Assembly (NCBI GenBank): GCA_900541475.1
Contig: UQJV01000006.1
Location: 1 to 64,000 of the forward strand
Direction: 5' to 3'
DNA: 64,000 bases
From: an uncultured Collinsella sp.
Lineage (GTDB): Bacteria > Actinomycetota > Coriobacteriia > Coriobacteriales > Coriobacteriaceae
Below the pieces are notes generated by a model. It made no database searches, was not told the origin of the DNA, and was given only the letters and a program-made list of their open reading frames with translations. This document shows, piece after piece, positions 9,043-16,736 of this stretch; position 1 is the first letter of the stretch, and every line of letters starts with the position of its first letter. The translations under genes and the position numbers were made by a program.

Positions 9043-9833
9043 TGCCTATCGGACCCGCGCGTATGCCGCTCTTCGATCACCTGGGAGAGCTCCGTCGCCG
9101 CCTGACCATCGTGGTCGTGTCAGTCTTTGCCGCCGCCATCGTGCTGTATTTCGCCACGCCCGTGGTACTCGATATCCTGGAAGACCCCATCCGCTCCTTT
9201 GTGCCGGACGGTAAGTTTTACATCACCACCACGCTCGGCGGCTTTGGTCTGCGCTTTTCGCTGGCCATCAAGATGGCCGTTGTCATGTGCACGCCCATGA
9301 TCATCTGGCAGATCTTGGCGTTTTTCCTGCCGGCGCTTCGCCCCAACGAACGCAAGTGGGTCGTGCCCACGGTGCTCGCCTCGACGGTGCTGTTTTTCCT
9401 GGGCGCAATCTTTTGCTATTTCATCATCATTCCTGCGGGCTTTGAGTGGCTCATCGGCGAAACCTCGGCCGTCGCCACGGCGCTGCCCGATCTGGAGAAC
9501 TACGTCAACATGGAGCTGCTCTTTATGATCGGTTTTGGCGTGGCGTTTGAGCTGCCGCTCATCATCTTCTACCTTTCCGTCTTCCACATCGTGTCCTACG
9601 CTGCTTTCCGCGGCGCCTGGCGTTATGTATACGTTGGCCTGCTTGTGGGCTCGGCTGTGATTACGCCCGACGGCTCGCCCGTTACGCTGGGCCTCATGTA
9701 TGGTGCCCTGCTCTCGCTCTACGAGATTTCGCTCGCCATTGCCCGCGTGGTCATTACCGCGCGCGAGGGCAAGGAGGGCTTGTTTGTGAGTCGTCTGGAC
9801 CTGTTCTCGGACGACGAGGGCGACGAGGAGTAA
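9042..9833 (+). CDS. tatC: Sec-independent protein translocase TatC
   Basis: This 263-residue integral membrane protein has the six-helix TatC fold. The N-terminal MPLFDHLGELRRRLTIVVVSVF contains the conserved HLxELRxR signal-recognition motif. Later segments such as FGVAFELPLIIFYL and SAVITPDGSPVTLGLMYGALLSLYEI carry the family FELP and TP(D)P-type motifs. It is the receptor for twin-arginine signal peptides. Its ATG overlaps the stop of the TatA/B gene (TAATG), so translation is coupled. hypA follows after 6 bp, which suggests a joint transcript with hydrogenase maturation genes. Confidence 0.96.
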   Translation: MPIGPARMPLFDHLGELRRRLTIVVVSVFAAAIVLYFATPVVLDILEDPIRSFVPDGKFYITTTLGGFGLRFSLAIKMAVVMCTPMIIWQILAFFLPALRPNERKWVVPTVLASTVLFFLGAIFCYFIIIPAGFEWLIGETSAVATALPDLENYVNMELLFMIGFGVAFELPLIIFYLSVFHIVSYAAFRGAWRYVYVGLLVGSAVITPDGSPVTLGLMYGALLSLYEISLAIARVVITAREGKEGLFVSRLDLFSDDEGDEE

Positions 9834-9839
9834 ATCGGT

Positions 9840-10196
9840 ATGCACGAGGTTGGCATTGTCAACGGCATACTCGATACAGTGATTCGCGCGGCGCGTGGGG
9901 CGGGAGCCTCGCGCGCCGTTTTGGTAACGCTGCGTATCGGGGATATGACCGAGGTCGTGCGCGAGGCGCTCGACTTTGCGTGGGAGACGTTTCGCGACGA
10001 GGATCCACTCACGCAAGGCTGCGAGCTTGCCGTGGAGGAAGTCCATCCACAAAGCGAGTGCCTGGACTGCGGCGAGGTCTTCGATCACGACCGCTTCCAT
10101 TGCCGCTGCCCCCAATGTGGCGGCGCCAACGTGCGCCTGTTGCACGGCCGCGAGCTCGACATCGCAAGTATCGAAATCGAAACCCCCGACGATTAG
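9840..10196 (+). CDS. hypA: Hydrogenase nickel incorporation protein HypA
   Basis: This 118-residue nickel metallochaperone delivers Ni to NiFe hydrogenase (or urease) with HypB. It begins MHEVGI, where His2 is the known nickel ligand of the family. A structural zinc site near residues 73-96 is formed by CLDC and CPQC. It follows tatC by 6 bp and precedes hypB by 55 bp. Export of NiFe hydrogenases through Tat is a known reason for such linkage, but no hydrogenase structural gene lies in this window. Confidence 0.93.
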   Translation: MHEVGIVNGILDTVIRAARGAGASRAVLVTLRIGDMTEVVREALDFAWETFRDEDPLTQGCELAVEEVHPQSECLDCGEVFDHDRFHCRCPQCGGANVRLLHGRELDIASIEIETPDD

Positions 10197-10251
10197 CCCG
10201 CCAGCCACCTGGGGACGGGGTATAAAGGGGCCAAAGTAAGGAGTGCCGAAT

Positions 10252-10935
10252 ATGGCCGAGAAAACGATTGATATCGCGTCGCCGATTCTGTCGCGCAACG
10301 AGCGCCTGGCAGATCAGCTGCGTCAGCGATTTAATGAGACAAACACCTATGTGATCAATGTGCTGTCGAGTCCCGGCTCGGGTAAGACAACCACGATTTT
10401 GGGCACCAACGAGCGCCTGCGCGACAAGGCCGGCTTGCACTGCGCCGTTATCGAGGGCGATATCGCCTCGGATGTCGACGCTATCACCATGAAAGAAGCC
10501 GGCATGCCTGCCATCCAGATCAACACGGGCGGCCTGTGCCACCTCGAGGGCAACATGATCATGGAAGCCGTTGACGCGTTCGACCAGGCCGTTGGGCTCG
10601 ATAACATCGATGTCATCTTTATCGAAAACGTGGGTAACCTGGTCTGCCCAGTCGACTTTGACCTGGGCGAGAACCTGTCCATCATGATTCTTTCGGTGCC
10701 CGAGGGCGACGACAAGCCCGTCAAGTACCCGGGCATCTTCCAGCACGCCGGCGCACAGCTGCTCAACAAGGTCGACGTGGCTCCGGCTTTCGATTTTGAC
10801 ATGGATAGGTATACTAAGACACTCGATGACCTCAATCCGCAGGCGCCGCGGTTTGCCGTGAGCGCGCGCAAGGGCGAGGGCATGGATGCCTGGTGCGATT
10901 GGCTCATCGGGCAGATTGAGCAAGCAAGGGCGTAA
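10252..10935 (+). CDS. hypB: Hydrogenase nickel incorporation GTPase HypB
   Basis: This 227-residue GTPase powers nickel insertion. The P-loop reads SSPGSGKTTT, the switch region VIEGDIASDVDA is present, and the metal-linked GGLCHLEGNM segment is intact. The nucleotide-specificity motif appears as LLNKVDV. It lacks the His-rich N-terminal nickel store found in some homologues. The ATG is preceded by TAAGGAG at 9 nt; an in-frame GTG three codons earlier overlaps that site and was rejected. It lies between hypA and topA. Confidence 0.94.
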   Translation: MAEKTIDIASPILSRNERLADQLRQRFNETNTYVINVLSSPGSGKTTTILGTNERLRDKAGLHCAVIEGDIASDVDAITMKEAGMPAIQINTGGLCHLEGNMIMEAVDAFDQAVGLDNIDVIFIENVGNLVCPVDFDLGENLSIMILSVPEGDDKPVKYPGIFQHAGAQLLNKVDVAPAFDFDMDRYTKTLDDLNPQAPRFAVSARKGEGMDAWCDWLIGQIEQARA

Positions 10936-10989
10936 GTCGGCCGCCATACGGGCGGGCGTAGCCGCAGAGATACGAGATAGGAGCCTCTT

Positions 10990-13584
10990 TTGAAGCTCAT
11001 CATCGCCGAGAAAAACGACGCCGCGCGTCAGATCGCCGAGCGGCTGTCCACGGGTAAGCCCAAAAAGGACAAGGTGTACAACACCGCCATCTACCGTTTT
11101 GAGTGGAAGGGCGAGGAGTGCGTGACGATCGGCCTTGCCGGTCACATCCTTGCGCCCGATTTTTGCGACAGCGTGCTGTTCGATAAAAAGCTGGGCTGGT
11201 ATTCGGTCACCGAGGACGGCGAGATGCTGCCGGCCGACATGCCCGATGGCCTGGCTCGTCCGCCGTACGACACCAAGCGTAAGCCGTTCCTTGCCGACGG
11301 TATTTCCATCAAGGGCTGGAAGCTCGAGAGTCTGCCCTATCTTACCTGGGCGCCCGTCATTAAACTACCGGCTGAGAAGGAGCTCATTCGTTCGCTCAAG
11401 AACCTTGCCAAGAAGTCCGACAGTGTCATCATCGCCACGGACTTCGATCGCGAGGGCGAGCTGATCGGTTCGGACGCCCTCAACAAGGTGCGCGAGGTTG
11501 CGCCCGACCTGCCGGTCGCCCGCGCCCAGTATTCTTCGTTTACCAAGGCCGAGATCACGCAGGCCTTCGATAACCTCGTCTCGCTCGACCAGAACCTGGC
11601 CGACGCCGGCGAGAGCCGTCAGCACATCGACCTCATTTGGGGCGCGGTGCTCACGCGCTACCTGACGCTTGCCAAGTTTGGCGGCTTTGGTAACGTGCGC
11701 TCTGCCGGCCGCGTGCAGACGCCGACGCTTGCCCTGGTGGTCGAGCGCGAGCGCGAGCGCATGGCGTTTGTGCCCGAGGACTATTGGCAGATCCGCGGTA
11801 TGGGTGCCGCGCAGGGTGCTGCCGAGGACGATCGCTTTAAGATCGCGCACAAGACGGCACGCTTTACCGACAAGGACGCTGCCGAGACGGCGTACGGCCA
11901 TGTTGACGGCGTCGCGACGGCAACCGTCGCCGCGGTGACCAAGCGCTCGCGCAAGCAGCAGCCGCCCACACCGTTTGCGACCACCTCGCTGCAGGCAGCC
12001 GCTGCGGCCGAGGGCATTTCACCTGCGCGTACCATGCGCATCGCCGAGTCCCTCTACATGGCGGGCCTCATCAGTTACCCGCGTGTCGACAATACCGTGT
12101 ACCCTGCGACGCTCGATTTGGGCGCCGTGGTGAGCGATCTGGCAAAGATCAATCCGGCGCTGGCGCCGGTGTGCAAAAAGGTGCTCGCCGGTCCCATGAA
12201 GCCCACGCGCGGCAAAGTCGAAACCACCGACCACCCGCCTATTTACCCCACGGGCGAGGGCGATCCGTCCACGCTCGACGGCGGCCAGCGCAAGCTCTAC
12301 GATCTCATCGCCCGCCGCTTCCTGGCGACGCTTATGGGTCCTGCGACCATCGAGAATACCAAGCTCGAGCTCGATGTGAACGGCGAGCCGTTCGTGGCTT
12401 CGGGCGACGTGCTGGTGACCCCGGGTTTCCGCGAGGCGTACCCGTACGGACTCAAGCGCGACGAGCAGATGCCGCCGCTGGAGCAGGGCGACACGGTCGA
12501 CGTGTTCGATATTAAGCTCGAGGCCAAGCAGACCGAGCCGCCCGCGCGCTACAGCCAGGGCAAGCTCGTGCAGGAGATGGAAAAGCGCGGCCTGGGCACC
12601 AAGTCCACGCGCGCGAGCATCATCGAGCGCCTGTACGCCGTGCGTTACCTCAAAAACGATCCCGTGGAGCCGAGTCAGCTGGGTATCGCCATTATCGATG
12701 CGCTGTCGCAGTTTGCCCCGCGCATCACGAGTCCCGATATGACCAGCGAACTCGACGGCGACATGACCCGCGTGGAGCGCGGCGAGGACACCGAAGAGCA
12801 TGTCGTGACACACTCGCGTGCGCTGCTGGCCGGTGTGCTCGACGAGCTGCTCAAGCATACGCAGGAGCTGGGCGACGCCATCAGCGACGCCGTCACGGCC
12901 GATGCGCGCGTGGGCGCCTGCCCCAAGTGCGGCAAGGACCTGGTTATGAAGACGAGCGCCAAGACCCGTGGCAGCTTTATCGGCTGCATGGGATGGCCTG
13001 ACTGCGACGTGACCTATCCGGTGCCGAGCGGCGTCAAGGTGAGCCCGCTCGAGGGCGAGGCCGCCGTGTGCCCCGAGTGCGGTGCGCCGCGCATTAAGTG
13101 TCAGCCGTTCCGCCAGAAGGCCTTCGAGATTTGCGTGAACCCCACATGCCCCACCAACTACGAGCCCGACCTTAAGGTGGGCGAGTGCAAGGTGTGTGCC
13201 GAGGCCGGACGCCATGGCGATCTGATCGCGCACAAGAGCGAGAAGAGCGGCAAGCGCTTTATCCGCTGCACCAACTATGACGACTGCGGCGTGAGTTATC
13301 CGCTGCCGGCGCGTGGCAAGCTCGAGGCGACGGGCGAGACCTGTCCCGAGTGCGGCGCCCCCGTCGTGGTGGTCAATACGGCGCGCGGCCCGTGGCGTAT
13401 CTGCGTCAACATGGACTGCCCGACCAAGGAGAAGAAGCCCGTCCGCGGTCGCAAGACTGCGACCAAGGCGAGCGCGGCAAAGAAGACCACGGCGGCAAAG
13501 AAGACCACGGCTAAGAAAGCCACTGCCGCCAAGAAGACGACCGCGAAGAAGTCGACCACCAAAAAGACCGCTGCCGACAAGTAG
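10990..13584 (+). CDS. topA: Type IA DNA topoisomerase I with archaeal-style core
   Basis: This 864-residue enzyme relaxes negatively supercoiled DNA. It starts at TTG, with AGGAG upstream. The N-terminal TOPRIM reads LIIAEKNDAARQIAERLS, unlike the bacterial VESPAKAKTI pattern, and the metal motif ATDFDREGELIG is intact. The catalytic tyrosine is in MAGLISYPRVDNTVYP, a form I associate with archaeal TopA. Four Cys clusters (CPKC, CPEC, CKVC and a second CPEC, about residues 640-800) form topoisomerase zinc ribbons. The last 50 residues are Lys/Ala/Thr-rich (AKKTTAKKATAAKKTT), a DNA-binding tail as seen in actinobacteria. Confidence 0.93.
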   Translation: MKLIIAEKNDAARQIAERLSTGKPKKDKVYNTAIYRFEWKGEECVTIGLAGHILAPDFCDSVLFDKKLGWYSVTEDGEMLPADMPDGLARPPYDTKRKPFLADGISIKGWKLESLPYLTWAPVIKLPAEKELIRSLKNLAKKSDSVIIATDFDREGELIGSDALNKVREVAPDLPVARAQYSSFTKAEITQAFDNLVSLDQNLADAGESRQHIDLIWGAVLTRYLTLAKFGGFGNVRSAGRVQTPTLALVVERERERMAFVPEDYWQIRGMGAAQGAAEDDRFKIAHKTARFTDKDAAETAYGHVDGVATATVAAVTKRSRKQQPPTPFATTSLQAAAAAEGISPARTMRIAESLYMAGLISYPRVDNTVYPATLDLGAVVSDLAKINPALAPVCKKVLAGPMKPTRGKVETTDHPPIYPTGEGDPSTLDGGQRKLYDLIARRFLATLMGPATIENTKLELDVNGEPFVASGDVLVTPGFREAYPYGLKRDEQMPPLEQGDTVDVFDIKLEAKQTEPPARYSQGKLVQEMEKRGLGTKSTRASIIERLYAVRYLKNDPVEPSQLGIAIIDALSQFAPRITSPDMTSELDGDMTRVERGEDTEEHVVTHSRALLAGVLDELLKHTQELGDAISDAVTADARVGACPKCGKDLVMKTSAKTRGSFIGCMGWPDCDVTYPVPSGVKVSPLEGEAAVCPECGAPRIKCQPFRQKAFEICVNPTCPTNYEPDLKVGECKVCAEAGRHGDLIAHKSEKSGKRFIRCTNYDDCGVSYPLPARGKLEATGETCPECGAPVVVVNTARGPWRICVNMDCPTKEKKPVRGRKTATKASAAKKTTAAKKTTAKKATAAKKTTAKKSTTKKTAADK

Positions 13585-13615
13585 CCGCACGGTCGAAACA
13601 TCGCCTAAAACAAAA

Positions 13616-13650
13616 ACGAGCGAGGGTCCCATGATCCTCGCTCGTTTTTT
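13616..13650 (+). terminator. Bidirectional terminator after topA
   Basis: ACGAGCGAGG pairs perfectly with CCTCGCTCGT, followed by TTTTTT on the plus strand and preceded by AAAACAAAA, which gives a T-rich run on the minus strand. It lies between topA and the convergent zinc-ribbon gene. Confidence 0.85.
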
Positions 13651-13653
13651 GCG

Positions 13654-13682
13654 TAGTCATTGGGGACGTTTTTTAATGACTA
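13654..13682. repeat. Small palindrome with a central TTGGGGACG motif (copy 1)
   Basis: TAGTCATT (13654-13661) pairs with AATGACTA (13675-13682) around GGGGACGTTTTTT. A close relative lies at 61143-61170. The following bases (GTTTAAGAACGTC, then GCGACTAG) repeat parts of the same motif. It overlaps the gap between the topA terminator and the zinc-ribbon gene. Confidence 0.5.
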
Positions 13683-13706
13683 GCTGTTTAAGAACGTCGC
13701 ATGCGA

Positions 13707-14684
13707 CTAGTTCACCTCGACGGGCTTGGCGCCGGGATAGCGGTCCTCAAAGTCCTGACGGTACTTGTTGCTGTTGGTTCCCGGCTCGTTGTCGCCTGCC
13801 AGCGGCGCCACGATTTCGTCCTTATGGTCCGCGGGCTTTGCGTACTTTAGGCTGATCTCCCAGGCATCGCAGATCGCGTCGATGCGGTGGTCCAGGTCGT
13901 CATACAGGGCGACGATGTCTTTCCAGGAGCTGTAGTTCTTAGAGCTCATGGGGACGTCCAGGTCCTCGACGATATCGTAGTACTGTTCGATGGTGTCTTC
14001 CGTGCGCTCGGCGACATCAGCGAGATTTTGACGGGCGGTACGGTCCTCTTCCAGATAACCGCCATTGAACGCCTCTGCGCAGGCACGGACCTGGCTATCG
14101 AGATCTTCGAGCAGGTCGTAGTATTCGCTCAGACGACGGTAGAGGTTTTGCTCGGAGAGGGTTGCTTCGTCGTCATCATCGTCGTCGTCATCGTCGTAAA
14201 GGCTATTGAGGTTGCCAAGGGGCTTAAGGTCGTCGGAGTCGACATCATGGTGCAGCTTGGTAACCTCGGCAGTCGTCTGCGTGGCAGCGTTGTCGAACGG
14301 CTTGATCACAAAGAAAATGACCAGGGCGATGATGATTGCCACCAGCACAACGATAACGGCGGCAAGCGCCTTGGTAGCGCTCTTTTTTGCGGCGGGGGCC
14401 TGCGGTGAATCAGACGCGTACGCAGACGCCGGTTCCTGTTGGGGCGGGGTGTCCGCGATGGGTATGCGCTGCGTCGTTTCGACCGCCGCGGGACCGGCAG
14501 CGGGGTCGGGGCGATAGACGAGGGGGTCGTCCGGCTTAGCTTGCGGCGTATCGAAGGAGCCGGTCTGCTCAAACGCGGGCTGGCCATTGCTCGCGGTTGT
14601 CTGCTCAACGGGTGCACCGCACGAGGTGCAGAACTTGGCATCATCTGCAAGAAGCTTGCCGCACGAGGCGCAATACCGAGACAT
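13707..14684 (-). CDS. Zinc-ribbon membrane protein with acidic tract, function unknown
   Basis: This 325-residue protein starts at MSRYCASCGK, with AAAGGAG 6 nt upstream. Residues 4-24 form a zinc ribbon (CASC, then CTSC). A Pro/Ala-rich linker leads to one membrane helix at about residues 105-130 (ALAAVIVVLVAIIIALVIFF), so the ribbon faces the cytosol and the rest lies outside. The external part has an unbroken Asp tract (about nine Asp near residue 165) followed by a predicted helical region rich in Tyr, Asp and Leu. Single-helix zinc-ribbon proteins of this shape are common in Gram-positive envelopes and their roles are mostly unknown. It is convergent with topA. Confidence 0.8.
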   Translation of the reverse strand: MSRYCASCGKLLADDAKFCTSCGAPVEQTTASNGQPAFEQTGSFDTPQAKPDDPLVYRPDPAAGPAAVETTQRIPIADTPPQQEPASAYASDSPQAPAAKKSATKALAAVIVVLVAIIIALVIFFVIKPFDNAATQTTAEVTKLHHDVDSDDLKPLGNLNSLYDDDDDDDDDEATLSEQNLYRRLSEYYDLLEDLDSQVRACAEAFNGGYLEEDRTARQNLADVAERTEDTIEQYYDIVEDLDVPMSSKNYSSWKDIVALYDDLDHRIDAICDAWEISLKYAKPADHKDEIVAPLAGDNEPGTNSNKYRQDFEDRYPGAKPVEVN

Positions 14685-14752
14685 TGCCACTCCTTTCGCC
14701 ACATTTCAATGCAATACGACGATTATACCCACCGTTCAAAATTCCCCATCAT

Positions 14753-14821
14753 AAGTTGCGGTGAAATAGGGACTGTTTGGCGATCTCAGAGCTTCAATCA
14801 GTCCCTATTTCACCGCAACTT
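14753..14821. repeat. Long perfect inverted repeat (copy 1)
   Basis: A 23-bp arm beginning AAGTTGCGGTGAAATAGGG (14753-14775) is repeated perfectly in inverse at 14799-14821 around a 23-nt loop. A second, less perfect copy lies at 61065-61132. There is no T-run after it, so termination is not the obvious role. It sits between the divergent zinc-ribbon and tmk genes. Confidence 0.75.
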
Positions 14822-14923
14822 CGGAAAGGCACCATTAGCCATTGGGGACGCACCGAGCACTGGGGTATCATGGCTTGGTTGGTATATCTGCATTTACGCG
14901 CCTTGTAGGAAGGGGCTGCGCCC

Positions 14924-15607
14924 ATGGCTTTTGAGCCCGCTCAACATAGCTTTATCACGCTCGAGGGCGTCGATGGCGCCGGTAAGTCCACGCAGGCGCG
15001 CCTGCTTGCCCGTGCGCTCGAGCTCGCTGGCTACCAGGTTGTGAGCCTGCGCGAGCCGGGCGGCACCGCCATCAGCGAAAAGATTCGCGCTTTGCTGCTC
15101 GATCCCGCCAACACGGCGATGGGAGACACCTGCGAGTTGCTGCTCTACGAGGCGGCGCGCGCCCAGTTGGTGCACGAGGTCATAGCTCCCGCCCTCGCGG
15201 CCGGCAAGGTGGTTCTGTGCGACCGCTTCTACGATTCCACAACCTGCTACCAGGCGTTTGCCGACGGTCTCGATCGCCGGATGGTGCGTGACGCCAACAA
15301 CCTGGCCGTCGCGGGTACGCACCCGGCGCTCACGCTCGTCTACCACATCACGCCCGAGCAGGCGGCACTGCGCATGGCAGTCCGTGGCGCGGCAGATCGC
15401 ATGGAGGCAAAAGGCATGGCATTCCAGGAACGTGTTTACCAGGGCTTTTGTGCCATTGCTGCCGAGGAGCCAAATCGTGTAAAGCTCATCGACGCCACCG
15501 CGCCCATCGAGGAAGTCTTCGAGAAGACGGTCGAGCAGGTTCGCGCGTACGGTCTCGACATTCCGCAAGACGCCGTCGCCGCCGCGCTTGCCAAGGAGGG
15601 CGAGTAA
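14924..15607 (+). CDS. tmk: Thymidylate kinase
   Basis: This 227-residue enzyme phosphorylates dTMP to dTDP with ATP. The P-loop reads LEGVDGAGKSTQARLL, the DRF(Y) motif appears as LCDRFYDSTTCYQ, and SLREPGGTAISEKIR matches the family substrate loop. The start is preceded by GGAAGGGG at a normal distance. It is the first gene of a tmk-holB-ricT operon, with 1 bp between its stop and the holB start, an arrangement common in Gram-positive bacteria. Confidence 0.96.
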   Translation: MAFEPAQHSFITLEGVDGAGKSTQARLLARALELAGYQVVSLREPGGTAISEKIRALLLDPANTAMGDTCELLLYEAARAQLVHEVIAPALAAGKVVLCDRFYDSTTCYQAFADGLDRRMVRDANNLAVAGTHPALTLVYHITPEQAALRMAVRGAADRMEAKGMAFQERVYQGFCAIAAEEPNRVKLIDATAPIEEVFEKTVEQVRAYGLDIPQDAVAAALAKEGE

Positions 15608-15608
15608 C

Positions 15609-16736
15609 ATGGCCCCCGCTCAGGCAAGCCTGCTGACCAAACTCGACACCCAACAGCGCGTGCGCGACTTTTTGACCAACGCCGTCGCCAGCGGCCGCGC
15701 ATCGCACGCCTATCTGTTTTTAGGCGCTCCCGGCGCCGGCAAGCTCGATGCCGCATGGGCGCTCGCCCAAGCTTTCCTCTGCGAGCAGAACGGCTGCGGC
15801 GCATGCGACAGCTGCGTGCGCGTTGCGCGGCACACACATCCCGACGTGCACTATTACACGCCCGAGAGCGCCACGGGCTACCTCATTGCCCAGACCCGCG
15901 AGCTGCTCGATGACGTGCCGCTGGCGCCCATCCGCGCCAAGGCCAAGGTCTACATCATCGACCGTGCCGAGCAGCTGCGCGCCAACACTGCCAACGCACT
16001 GCTCAAGACACTCGAGGAGCCGCCCGAGGGCGTTATGTTCATCTTGCTGGGCACCTCGGCAGACATGATGCTGCCCACCATCGTGAGCCGCTGCCAGTGC
16101 GTGCCGTTTCGGCTGGTTTCGCCCGCCGTGGCCGCGCGTTCCGTGAGCCGCGCGACGGGTCAGGACCTCGCACGTTGCCGCATGGCGGTCGCCGTGGCGG
16201 GAAGCCCCACACGCGGCATCGAGTTCCTTAAGAGCGCCGAGCGCCAGGATGCTCGCCGCCAGATGGTCCGCGCCATCGACTCACTCATTGCCGCCGACGA
16301 GGCCGACGTACTCAGTCGCGCCAAGTCGCTCATCGTCGCCGTTAAGGCTCCGCTCGCCGAGGTCAAGTCCACGCAGGAAAAGGTGCTCGAGCAAAACGCC
16401 GACTACCTGTCGCGTGGAGCATTGAAGCAGCTTGAGGACCGCAACAAGCGCGAACTCAACGCGCGCGAGCGTTCGGGTATTATGGAAGCGCTGGCGAGCG
16501 CGCGGACGCTCATGCGCGACGTGCTGCTGACGCTTCAGGACGAGGCGGCAGACGTTGTGAACGAGGACGTGCGCGACACGATCGGGCGGCTTGCCGCCGC
16601 GACGAATGTTGCGGGTGCCACGCGGGCGCTCGAGGCGGTCGCAACCGCCGAGCGCAACATCGCCAGAAACGTTACTCCCCAGCTGGCCATCGAGGTCATG
16701 CTGTTCGATATCAGGAAGGCACTGAAATGCCGTTAG
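15609..16736 (+). CDS. holB: DNA polymerase III, delta-prime subunit
   Basis: This 375-residue clamp-loader subunit helps load the sliding clamp onto primed DNA. The degenerate P-loop region reads FLGAPGAGKLDAAW. The Cys cluster CEQNGCGACDSCVRVARHTHPD binds zinc, and VYIIDRAEQL and ANALLKTLEEPP match the walker B and sensor regions. The start at ATG 15609 lies just after the tmk stop; upstream extension would overlap tmk heavily. The C-terminus overlaps the ricT start by 10 bp. This order supports the assignment over the related DnaX subunit, which is longer. Confidence 0.93.
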   Translation: MAPAQASLLTKLDTQQRVRDFLTNAVASGRASHAYLFLGAPGAGKLDAAWALAQAFLCEQNGCGACDSCVRVARHTHPDVHYYTPESATGYLIAQTRELLDDVPLAPIRAKAKVYIIDRAEQLRANTANALLKTLEEPPEGVMFILLGTSADMMLPTIVSRCQCVPFRLVSPAVAARSVSRATGQDLARCRMAVAVAGSPTRGIEFLKSAERQDARRQMVRAIDSLIAADEADVLSRAKSLIVAVKAPLAEVKSTQEKVLEQNADYLSRGALKQLEDRNKRELNARERSGIMEALASARTLMRDVLLTLQDEAADVVNEDVRDTIGRLAAATNVAGATRALEAVATAERNIARNVTPQLAIEVMLFDIRKALKCR

